Below the pieces are notes generated by a model. It did no database searches. It had not been told where the DNA came from and saw only the letters and a program-made list of their open reading frames with translations. DNA of 10,888 nucleotides from DASRWT01 sp046728035 (GTDB lineage Bacteria; Methylomirabilota; Methylomirabilia; Rokubacteriales; CSP1-6), in contig JBKPDT010000180.1 of assembly GCA_046728035.1 (NCBI GenBank), forward strand, positions 1 to 10,888, given 5' to 3'. This document shows, in pieces, positions 1-6,107 of the stretch (within the stretch, counting starts at the first letter, position 1; the number at the start of each line of letters is the position of its first letter). Position numbers and translations under genes: made by a program.

Positions 1-1
1 C

Positions 2-1600
2 GCCTGGGCCGGTCATGCCGCGGCGGTGGAGCCCGGGGGCGCGGCCGCGCTGACCGCTGATCTGCTGCACCTGGTCGCCGCGGGCGTCTGGCTGGGCGCG
101 CTGGGACCGCTCCACCTGCTCCTCCGCGCCGCCTCGACCCCCGAGGGCGCGGACGCGCGCCCTTATGCCGTCGTCGCCGCGCGCCGCTTCTCCCGGATGG
201 CGCTCATCGCCATGCTCGCCCTCGTCGGCACCGGACTCTGGAACGCCTGGGAGCAGCTGGGCGACCTTCCATCGCTGCTCGGCACTCGCTATGGCTGGCT
301 CCTCCTCGTGAAGATCGCGCTGCTCGCCCCCATCCTCGCTCTGGCGGCGGTGAACCGGAGCCGACTCATCCCGGCCCTGCCCGGCGAGGCGGAGCAGGTG
401 GGGCGCCCGGCCATGGCCCGACTCGCCCGCTTCGTCGGCACCGAGTGGCTGCTCGCCCTCGCCATCCTCGCGGTGGTCGCGGTGCTGGGGTCCACGCCGC
501 CCGGGCGGCACGACGCGCCCTGGTGGCCGCTGTCGTTTCGTCTCTCGTGGGAGGCCAATGCGGCGCTGCCCGGCGTGCGCACGCGCTTCCTGATCGGGAG
601 CCAGATCGCGGTGGCGGGGCTTCTCGGGCTCGCGGTCGCCGCCGTCATCGCGCGCACGCGCATGCTTGCCGCGGCCGCGGGTCTCGTCCTCATCGCCATC
701 GGGCTGGGAGTCGCCCTGCCCCCGCTCGCGGTCGACGCCTATCCGACCACGTATCGGCGTATCACGGTGCCGTATCAGGCCTCGTCCATCGCGCACGGGC
801 TCGCCCTCTATCGGAACCACTGCGCGCTCTGTCATGGGCCGGCCGGATGGGGCGATGGGCCGGCGGGCGCGGGGCTGCCGAAGAAGCCCGCCGACCTCAC
901 CGCACCGCACACGGTGCAGCACACCGCCGGGGACATGTACTGGTGGCTCACCCATGGAATCCCCGCGGCGGGGATGCCGGCCTTCGGGACCGTCCTCTCG
1001 GAGGATGAGCGCTGGGACCTTGTCAACTTCATCCGAGGGCTCGCGGCGGGCGAGGCGGGCCGGATGCTGAGCGCGGCAGTGGAGCCCAATCGCCCACGGA
1101 TCGTGGCGCCGGACGCGAGCTTCGCGGTGGGTCCGACACCGGCTCGGAGCCTCAAGGACTTTCGAGGGGTCAAGTCCGTCCTACTGGTTTTCTATAGCCT
1201 TCCTGATTCCCTTCCCCGACTCGCTCTCCTGGCCCGCGCGTACGAGACGCTCCTGGCGCTGGGCACCGAGGTCGTGGCGGTACCGCTCGACGCCGGGCCC
1301 GCGATCGCCCGGCTCGGGGCCGACCCACCCATCTACTTCCCCGTGGTGACCGAAGGCGCGGAAGACATCGCGCAGGCCTACGGCCTCTTCCGGCGTACCC
1401 TCGCGCCGGAGGGAATGAAGCCCGATCCGCCCATGCCCCGCCATGTGGAATTCCTCGTCGACCGCGCCGGCTATCTCCGCGCGCGGTGGATCCCGGGCCA
1501 TCCCGGCGCCAGCTGGGCCCAGATTCCCGCGCTGGTCGCCGAGCTGCAGGCGCTCAATCGCGAGGCGCCCGCGCCCCCGCCCGCGGAGCACGTCCACTAG
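2..1600 (+). CDS. CopD-like membrane protein fused to cytochrome c and a SCO-like thioredoxin fold (5' partial)
   Basis: The frame is open to the left edge (codons from position 2 read AWAGHAAAVEPG), so the GTG at 26 is probably internal and the true start lies outside the window. The first part (to about nt 740) is hydrophobic, with several membrane segments and the HLVAAGVWLGAL signature typical of CopD-type copper-resistance membrane domains. A periplasmic class I cytochrome c domain follows: heme-binding CALCH at nt 821-835 and a probable axial Met in GMPAFG at nt 971-988. The last part (about nt 1136-1560) resembles a SCO/peroxiredoxin thioredoxin fold. At nt 1190-1216 it reads FYSLPDSLP where SCO proteins have a CPxxCP motif, so both cysteines are leucines, while the His of PRHVEFLVD (nt 1442-1444) is kept. 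The CusF-like gene begins 3 nt downstream, supporting a copper or cytochrome-oxidase-maturation role. Domain calls are from motifs; the function is inferred. Confidence 0.82.
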   Translation, partial: AWAGHAAAVEPGGAAALTADLLHLVAAGVWLGALGPLHLLLRAASTPEGADARPYAVVAARRFSRMALIAMLALVGTGLWNAWEQLGDLPSLLGTRYGWLLLVKIALLAPILALAAVNRSRLIPALPGEAEQVGRPAMARLARFVGTEWLLALAILAVVAVLGSTPPGRHDAPWWPLSFRLSWEANAALPGVRTRFLIGSQIAVAGLLGLAVAAVIARTRMLAAAAGLVLIAIGLGVALPPLAVDAYPTTYRRITVPYQASSIAHGLALYRNHCALCHGPAGWGDGPAGAGLPKKPADLTAPHTVQHTAGDMYWWLTHGIPAAGMPAFGTVLSEDERWDLVNFIRGLAAGEAGRMLSAAVEPNRPRIVAPDASFAVGPTPARSLKDFRGVKSVLLVFYSLPDSLPRLALLARAYETLLALGTEVVAVPLDAGPAIARLGADPPIYFPVVTEGAEDIAQAYGLFRRTLAPEGMKPDPPMPRHVEFLVDRAGYLRARWIPGHPGASWAQIPALVAELQALNREAPAPPPAEHVH

Positions 1601-1602
1601 GC

Positions 1603-1980
1603 ATGCGGCTCTGGCGGGTCGTCGTGCTCATCAACCTCGCGCTCGGTGTCGGTCTCCTCATGGGGTATCTCGCCTGGGGCCGGCCCCTCACCGACCTGCG
1701 CCGGGAGCTGGCCGAGCTGCGGGGACAGGCCGTGCCCGTGGGGGTGGAGCGCGTGTTCCGGGCGCGCGGCGTGGTCCGCGCCCTCGTGCCCGAGATCAAC
1801 GTGATCGTGCTCTCCCACGAGGATATCCCGGGCTTCATGCCGCCCATGACCATGGGCTTCCGCGCGCAGGACCCGAAGCTCTACGAGGGCGTCGCCGTCG
1901 GCGACGTGCTCGCCTTCACCCTGCGCGGCGTCCCCCCGAACGTGGTGATCACCGAGCTCCGGAAAGAGGGAACGCTCTGA
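1603..1980 (+). CDS. membrane-anchored CusF-like copper-binding protein
   Basis: This 125-residue protein has an N-terminal hydrophobic segment (residues 5-25) that probably anchors it in the inner membrane facing the periplasm. A short helical stretch (residues 30-42) is followed by a small beta-barrel domain. Its core, SHEDIPGFMPPMTMGF, carries H72, M79, M82 and M84, matching the His/Met ligand pattern of the CusF/copper-binding fold (in E. coli CusF, H36, M47 and M49, with W44). The aromatic W44 is not conserved; F78 or M79 lies nearest. Such domains bind Cu(I) and often travel with SCO-type copper chaperones, which fits the SCO-like domain encoded just upstream. The ATG at 1603 lies 3 nt after the upstream stop, with only a weak GGAG at 1585-1588, so translation is probably coupled. 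Confidence 0.82.
   Translation: MRLWRVVVLINLALGVGLLMGYLAWGRPLTDLRRELAELRGQAVPVGVERVFRARGVVRALVPEINVIVLSHEDIPGFMPPMTMGFRAQDPKLYEGVAVGDVLAFTLRGVPPNVVITELRKEGTL
1966..1970 (+). promoter_or_regulatory. ribosome-binding site supporting an ATT/CTG start
   Basis: GAGGG lies inside the 3' end of the CusF-like gene, 9 nt before ATT 1980 and 6 nt before CTG 1977. It supports initiation at one of these non-standard codons for the rhodanese, because no ATG, GTG or TTG is placed so as to keep the signal peptide. Confidence 0.5.
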
Positions 1981-2375
1981 TTCCTCGCCTCCTCCCCATC
2001 CTCGTGGTGGCGGCCGCGCTCGCCGCGCCCGCTCATGCTGGCCACACCCCCAGCGCCTCCTTCCCCACCCTCCGCTCCGACGCGGTCAAGCGGCTTCTCG
2101 ACGTCAAGGAGCCGGTCGTGCTCGTGGACATGCGGCGGCCGGCGGAGTACCGAGCAGGCCACCTCCCCGGCGCCATCTCGCTGCCGATCACCGAGCTGGA
2201 GCGCCGGTACCGCGAGATCCCCAAGGCCGCGCGCGTGGTCCTCTACTGCCAGTGTCCGCTGGAAGAGATGGGGGGCGTCTACACGTTCCTGTGGAACCTG
2301 GGTTACAAGAACCACGTCGTGCTCGAGGACGGCTTCGAGGGCTGGTTCAAGAGCCAGTACCCGGTGGTGAAGTAG
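1980..2375 (+). CDS. exported single-domain rhodanese with probable ATT start
   Basis: Read from ATT 1980 this is a 131-residue protein: a signal peptide (residues 1-20, ending APAHA before GH) followed by one rhodanese domain. Visible rhodanese features are VVLVDMRRPAEYRAGHLPGAISLP (residues 46-69, given here in outline) and the active-site strand VVLYC with C90. The usual YCxxGxRS active-site loop is replaced by CQCPLEEMGG, which adds C92. The C-terminal GYKNHVVLEDGFEGW matches the family. Rhodaneses transfer sulfane sulfur through the catalytic Cys; an exported form beside copper/cytochrome proteins may serve periplasmic sulfur or redox chemistry, which is inference. No ATG, GTG or TTG preserves the signal peptide. 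ATT 1980 shares its A with the upstream TGA, and CTG 1977 is the alternative. A sequencing error changing ATG to ATT is also possible. Confidence 0.8.
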   Translation: MPRLLPILVVAAALAAPAHAGHTPSASFPTLRSDAVKRLLDVKEPVVLVDMRRPAEYRAGHLPGAISLPITELERRYREIPKAARVVLYCQCPLEEMGGVYTFLWNLGYKNHVVLEDGFEGWFKSQYPVVK

Positions 2376-2397
2376 GCGGTCGCCCGGGCGGGACCTG

Positions 2398-2416
2398 ATA
2401 TTGACCAGCGTTTGCA
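2398..2416 (+). promoter_or_regulatory. candidate Zur/Fur-family operator, copy 1
   Basis: ATATTGACCAGCGTTTGCA lies just upstream of and overlapping the -35 hexamer of the zinc operon promoter. It matches the reverse complement of 9861-9879, at the regulator gene's promoter, at 15 of 19 positions. It is AT-rich against a very GC-rich background. Read on the other strand it contains CAAA-N7-CAAT, a direct repeat with an 11-bp period, rather than the inverted repeat usual for Fur-family sites. That it is the operator is inferred. Confidence 0.55.
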
Positions 2417-2440
2417 ACACCCTGAGCGGTCGTGTATAAG
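2412..2440 (+). promoter_or_regulatory. sigma70-type promoter of the zinc operon
   Basis: The -35 TTGCAA (2412-2417; 4/6 match) and -10 TATAAG (2435-2440; 5/6 match) are separated by 17 nt. The -10 is preceded by TG in near-extended form. Transcription would start near 2447, only about 4 nt before the ATG at 2451, which implies an almost leaderless first gene. An alternative TTGACC at 2401-2406 is too far from the -10 (28 nt). Confidence 0.6.
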
Positions 2441-2450
2441 AGCCTGAGCC

Positions 2451-2765
2451 ATGGGTCCCCGCGCCCGCCGCCGGTCGTCGATCGTCCTCGCCGCGCGCCT
2501 CGTGCTCGCCGCGCTCGCGGTGGGGGGCCTCATCGTCGAGAGTGCCCACCTGCCGCATCTACACGGCGACGAGACCTCGGGGCTCTACAACGAGCAGCAC
2601 GTGCTCGCGACGTTGCTCGCCACGGTCTCGGGCGCGGCCCTCCCCGAGGCCCCGGCCGCCATCCTCCTCGCCGTCCTCGCCGGGCTCGTCGCGCTCCTCG
2701 AAGGCGTCCGGCCCTCCGTCGCCGCCGCGCGCCACGCCGCGTCGCGCGCGCCTCCCCTCCGCTAG
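2451..2765 (+). CDS. small His-containing membrane protein, first gene of the zinc operon
   Basis: I do not recognise a named family. The 104-residue product has a basic N-terminus (RARRR), a first hydrophobic segment (about residues 11-29), a short polar stretch with HLPHLHGDE and LYNEQH, and a second hydrophobic segment (about residues 60-85). With positive residues at both ends, the His-rich loop should face the periplasm and could bind a metal. It sits directly behind the promoter and candidate operator, so it would be the first product made under zinc limitation. The ATG at 2451 has no convincing Shine-Dalgarno sequence and lies about 11 nt after the -10, consistent with leaderless or near-leaderless translation. 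A later start would remove the basic N-terminus. The role is unknown. Confidence 0.62.
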   Translation: MGPRARRRSSIVLAARLVLAALAVGGLIVESAHLPHLHGDETSGLYNEQHVLATLLATVSGAALPEAPAAILLAVLAGLVALLEGVRPSVAAARHAASRAPPLR

Positions 2766-2852
2766 CGCCCCTCCGCCGGGAAGCTGAACTCCGCGCGCCG
2801 TTCGTCCGACGGCTGCGCGACCACTTCCACTCTTCACGAGGAGGAGTCGTCC

Positions 2853-4274
2853 ATGCGCATTCTGACGTCTGCCGCGTTGGTCCTGGGGCTGGGCTTCGCC
2901 CACCTTCCCGCCGAGGCCCAGGAACGGGGGCAGGAGGTCGAGACCCTCCGCAAGGAGCTCGAGAACGTCCGGAAGCAGTTCGAAACCATGAAGGACGGGT
3001 ACGAGAAAGCCATCAACAAGCTGGCGGATCGTATCAATACTCTCGAGTCACGGCCGGCGACGGCGACGGTGGCGGCGCCCCCCGGGCAGCCGTACGTCGG
3101 CAACATCGCCCAGACCCAGCCGGGAAGCGGGCCGCCGTCGCTCGCCGATCTCGCCCGGCCTCGCGAGCCCTTCGCCCTGTACGAGCGTCGGGGAGCCGGC
3201 CAGCTCCTCTTCGACATGGGCGTGGCGGGCGACTTCGTCGCCAACCTCACCCAGCGCAATGTGGACAAGGCCAATGGCGGAACCTTCACGGGTCGGGAGA
3301 ATCGCTTCTTCCCCCGCGAGGTCGAGCTCTCGCTCTTCGGCCAGATCGACCCGTACGCGCGCGGCGAGGTGCGCATCGAGGCGGCCGAGGAGTTCGAGGA
3401 CGGCGCGCGCGATCTCCATCTGGGGCTGGCGGAGGCGCACCTGACTCTCCTCACCCTGCCATTCAACACCCAGGCCAAGATGGGCCTCATGCGGAACCGG
3501 TTCGGACTTCTCAACGAGCTCCACCTCCACGATGGACCGCAGATCGATCGGCCGAACGTGTTGACCCGCTTCTTCGGCGAGGAGGGCCTCGTTGAATCGG
3601 GCGGAGAGCTGACCTGGATCGCCCCGCTCCCCTTCTACCTCCAGGTCCTCGGCGGCGTCTTCAACGGCGACAACGACGTCCTCTTCGGCCATGGAAAGAT
3701 CAGCGAGCCGCTCCTGACCGGTCGCGTACGGACTTTCTTCGACTTCGAGGAGCTGGGAGCGATTCAGCTCGGCGCGTCGGTGGCGAGCGGGAGGGATTCG
3801 GACCGGCAGCGAAGCACCGTGGTGGGCGTGGACGGGAAGTACAAGTACCGGCCGGATGGCTGGCAGCACGCTCTCTTCACCGTCGCCGGCGAGTGGCTGT
3901 ACCTCAATCGCCGCATCACGACTGAAGGGGCCGACGACGACGAAGACGGCATCCTCGATCACGAGCCCGAGAAGCGGACACGAAAGAAGCATGGCTGGTA
4001 CACGTATGCCGAGGTCCAACCCTGGAAGCGCTGGCTCTTCGGCGTCCGCTACGACTGGACCGAGTTCCCCGACCTCCGCGGCCACGAGTGGGCGGTCCAG
4101 CCCTACGTGGCGTTCATGCCCTCCGAGTTCCTCCGGTTCCGCCTCGGCTACAAGCACACCGAGCGCGACAAGCGCGACGGCTTCGGCGACAACGGGGGGA
4201 GCGCCCGCATCGTCGACGAGCTCCTGCTGCAGGCCACCTTCATCCTGGGCGCGCATCCCGCGCATCCGTTCTGA
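2853..4274 (+). CDS. outer-membrane porin-like beta-barrel with N-terminal coiled coil
   Basis: This 473-residue protein has a signal peptide (residues 1-22, cleavage after AEA), a coiled-coil stretch (about residues 25-67, rich in E/K/L heptads) and a Pro-rich linker. A long region of alternating hydrophobic/polar strands follows and ends in a terminal Phe, as in many BAM-assembled barrels. This layout resembles trimeric phosphate-porin-type (OprO/OprP-like) or other channel proteins with a periplasmic coiled coil. Residues 361-371 (DDDEDGILDHE) form an Asp-rich DxDxDG loop that could bind divalent cations, perhaps on the cell surface. A strong GAGGAGGAG (2838-2846) precedes the ATG by 6 nt. 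It lies between the operon's first gene and the ZnuA-type protein, so a role in zinc passage across the outer membrane is likely but inferred. There is no TonB box or plug domain that I can see. Confidence 0.75.
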   Translation: MRILTSAALVLGLGFAHLPAEAQERGQEVETLRKELENVRKQFETMKDGYEKAINKLADRINTLESRPATATVAAPPGQPYVGNIAQTQPGSGPPSLADLARPREPFALYERRGAGQLLFDMGVAGDFVANLTQRNVDKANGGTFTGRENRFFPREVELSLFGQIDPYARGEVRIEAAEEFEDGARDLHLGLAEAHLTLLTLPFNTQAKMGLMRNRFGLLNELHLHDGPQIDRPNVLTRFFGEEGLVESGGELTWIAPLPFYLQVLGGVFNGDNDVLFGHGKISEPLLTGRVRTFFDFEELGAIQLGASVASGRDSDRQRSTVVGVDGKYKYRPDGWQHALFTVAGEWLYLNRRITTEGADDDEDGILDHEPEKRTRKKHGWYTYAEVQPWKRWLFGVRYDWTEFPDLRGHEWAVQPYVAFMPSEFLRFRLGYKHTERDKRDGFGDNGGSARIVDELLLQATFILGAHPAHPF

Positions 4275-4286
4275 GGAGATCGACCC

Positions 4287-5210
4287 ATGCGAGCGCTCAC
4301 TCGCTCGATTCTGCTCGCCACCTTCGCCGCCGGCCTCGTGGCCGGCGGCGCCGGTGCCGAAGCCGCCGACAAGATCCGCGTCGTCACCACCATCACCGAT
4401 CTCAAGTCTTTCACCGAGGCGGTGGGGGGCGACCTCGTCGAGGTGGACGCGCTCGCCCGCGGCAACCAGAATCCGCACGACCTCGAAGTACGCCCGAGCC
4501 TCATGATCAAGGTACGTCACGCCGACCTCCTCGTCATCAACGGACTGGAGGGTGACCCCTGGGTGGAAGTCGTCATCCAGGGGGCAAACAATCCGAAGGT
4601 GGGGCCCGGCGCGCCGGGCCGCGTGGACGCCTCCGAGGGCATCCTCGTCCTCGACGTTCCGAAGACCAGGATGGACCGCTCGATGGGCGACGTCCATCCG
4701 ATCGGCAACCCACACTACACGCCCGATCCGGGCATGGCGCCCACCGTCACCGCCAATATCCTCAACGGGCTCGTCCGCGTGGCGCCGCAGCACCGCGCCA
4801 CGTTCGAGCGCAACCGCCAAGCGTTCCTCGGCCGGCTGGAGCAGGCCCAGGCGCGCTGGACGGCGGCCCTGACCCCTGCGAAGGGCGCCAAGGTCGTGGT
4901 GGACCATGCCCTGTGGGCCTACTTCCTCAGCCGTTTCGGCCTCGTCCAGGCCGCCGCCATTGAGGAGCGCCCCGGCATTCCCGCCTCGCCCGCCCATGTC
5001 GCCAAGGTCATCCAGGTCATCAAGGACGAGCGGATCAAGGTCATCATGACGGTGCCGTGGGGCGATCGGAAGCTCGCCGCCCGCATCGGCGAGGAGTCCG
5101 GAGCCAAGGTCGTCGCCATGGCGCCCGCGGTCGGCGCGGTGAAAGGGGCCAACTCCTACATCGACACCGTCGACTACAATGTGAAGATGCTCGCCGAGGC
5201 GCTTCGGTAA
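4287..5210 (+). CDS. ZnuA-type metal-binding protein, divergent ligand set (periplasmic, soluble)
   Basis: This 307-residue cluster A-I (TroA/ZnuA family) binding protein has a normal signal peptide (cleavage near residue 27, AEAA/DKI) and no lipobox Cys. Likely metal ligands are H64 (NPHDLEVRP), H137 or H143 within GDVHPIGNPHYTPDP, and H207 (VDHALWAYFLSRFGL). The usual C-terminal DPLG aspartate is replaced: the segment reads APAVGAV. The usual SHxAFGYL motif is VDHALWAYF. It also lacks the long His-rich loop of E. coli ZnuA. The family delivers Zn2+ or Mn2+ to an ABC permease; the next gene, 3 nt away, is such a permease. TGAGGAG (4272-4278), overlapping the stop of the porin gene, serves as its ribosome-binding site. 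Zinc rather than manganese is inferred from the operon. Confidence 0.88.
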   Translation: MRALTRSILLATFAAGLVAGGAGAEAADKIRVVTTITDLKSFTEAVGGDLVEVDALARGNQNPHDLEVRPSLMIKVRHADLLVINGLEGDPWVEVVIQGANNPKVGPGAPGRVDASEGILVLDVPKTRMDRSMGDVHPIGNPHYTPDPGMAPTVTANILNGLVRVAPQHRATFERNRQAFLGRLEQAQARWTAALTPAKGAKVVVDHALWAYFLSRFGLVQAAAIEERPGIPASPAHVAKVIQVIKDERIKVIMTVPWGDRKLAARIGEESGAKVVAMAPAVGAVKGANSYIDTVDYNVKMLAEALR

Positions 5211-5213
5211 TCC

Positions 5214-6107
5214 ATGATCGCCGACCTTCTTTCCCTGATGTGGGTGCCGTTCCTGATGTGCCTGGTCCTCACGGGGATTCACGCGTACCTCGGCATCCAC
5301 GTGCTCGCGCGGGAGGTCGTCTTCGTCGACATCGCGCTCGCCCAGATCGCCGCGCTGGGGGCCTCCACCGCATTCATCTTCGGCTGGGACCTCGAGACGT
5401 GGGAATCGTACGCATTCGGGCTCGCCTTCACCGTCTTCGGCGCGCTCGTGTTGGCCCTGACGCGGACCCGCGAGCGGCACGTCTCGCAGGAGGCGATCAT
5501 CGGCGTGGTCTACGCGGTGTCCTCCGCCGCCGCCATCCTCGTCGCCGATCGCACGCCGCATGGCATGGAGCATCTCCGGGGCATGCTGGTGGGGAGCATT
5601 CTCAGCGTGAGCGGGCCCGAGGTGCTCAAGGTCGCGGTGCTCTACGCCGCCATCGGCCTTTTCCACTGGCTCTGCCGCCGGCCCTTCTTTCGGATCTCGA
5701 CGGACCCTGACGCCGCCTTCCGCGAGGGCCTCTCCGTCCGCTGGTGGGACTTCCTCTTCTATGCCTCCTTCGGCATCGTGGTCACCAGCTCGGTGCGCAT
5801 CGGGGGCGTCCTGCTCGTGTTCTCCTACCTCATCGTGCCCGCGCTCGCCGGCATCATCCTCGGCGGCCGACTCCCCACGCGACTTCTCGTCGGCTGGGGA
5901 TTCGGAACCGGCGTGAGCGTGATCGCCATGGTGGGCTCGGCCGCGCTGGACCTGCCCACCGGGGCCACCGTCGTCTGCGCCTTCGGGCTCGCCCTGATCG
6001 TCCTCGGCGTCTACGCCAAGGCCGTCGGGCGCCATTACGGGATCCTGGGACCGGCCGCGCTCGAGCCCCTCGCGATCGATACCGGCGGCCGGAGGGATCC
6101 GTCGTGA
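5214..6107 (+). CDS. znuB: zinc/manganese ABC transporter permease (ABC-3 family)
   Basis: This 297-residue, strongly hydrophobic protein with roughly eight membrane segments belongs to the ABC-3 permease family (ZnuB/MntB/TroC). The motif EVVFVDIALAQIAALGAS (about residues 37-54) is the family's N-terminal signature. The RIGGVLLVFSYLIVPALAG segment near residue 200 matches the conserved core facing the ATPase and substrate path. It moves the metal handed over by a periplasmic binding protein across the inner membrane. It is flanked on both sides by binding-protein genes, 3 nt after the first and overlapping the second by 4 nt (GTGA). Its ATPase partner is not encoded in the window, which is unusual. 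A Shine-Dalgarno sequence is not obvious at 5214, so translation is probably coupled to the upstream gene. Confidence 0.9.
   Translation: MIADLLSLMWVPFLMCLVLTGIHAYLGIHVLAREVVFVDIALAQIAALGASTAFIFGWDLETWESYAFGLAFTVFGALVLALTRTRERHVSQEAIIGVVYAVSSAAAILVADRTPHGMEHLRGMLVGSILSVSGPEVLKVAVLYAAIGLFHWLCRRPFFRISTDPDAAFREGLSVRWWDFLFYASFGIVVTSSVRIGGVLLVFSYLIVPALAGIILGGRLPTRLLVGWGFGTGVSVIAMVGSAALDLPTGATVVCAFGLALIVLGVYAKAVGRHYGILGPAALEPLAIDTGGRRDPS
6091..6096 (+). promoter_or_regulatory. ribosome-binding site fixing the GTG 6104 start
   Basis: GGAGGG lies inside the 3' end of the permease gene, 7 nt before GTG 6104, and selects this start over upstream codons in the same open frame. The resulting protein begins with a compact lipoprotein signal. 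Confidence 0.7.

Noticed and set aside
2381..2390. CGCCCGGGCG palindrome after the rhodanese gene as a terminator
   Set aside because: A hairpin would have almost no stem once a loop is allowed, and no U-tract follows.
2401..2406. TTGACC as the -35 of the zinc operon promoter
   Set aside because: It lies 28 nt from the only good -10 (TATAAG); TTGCAA at 2412 has the proper 17-nt spacing.
3048..6035. A 995-codon open frame on the minus strand
   Set aside because: It lies opposite three well-supported plus-strand genes, is very rich in G, E, D, H and R, and shows no domain motif; it is a GC-rich antisense shadow.
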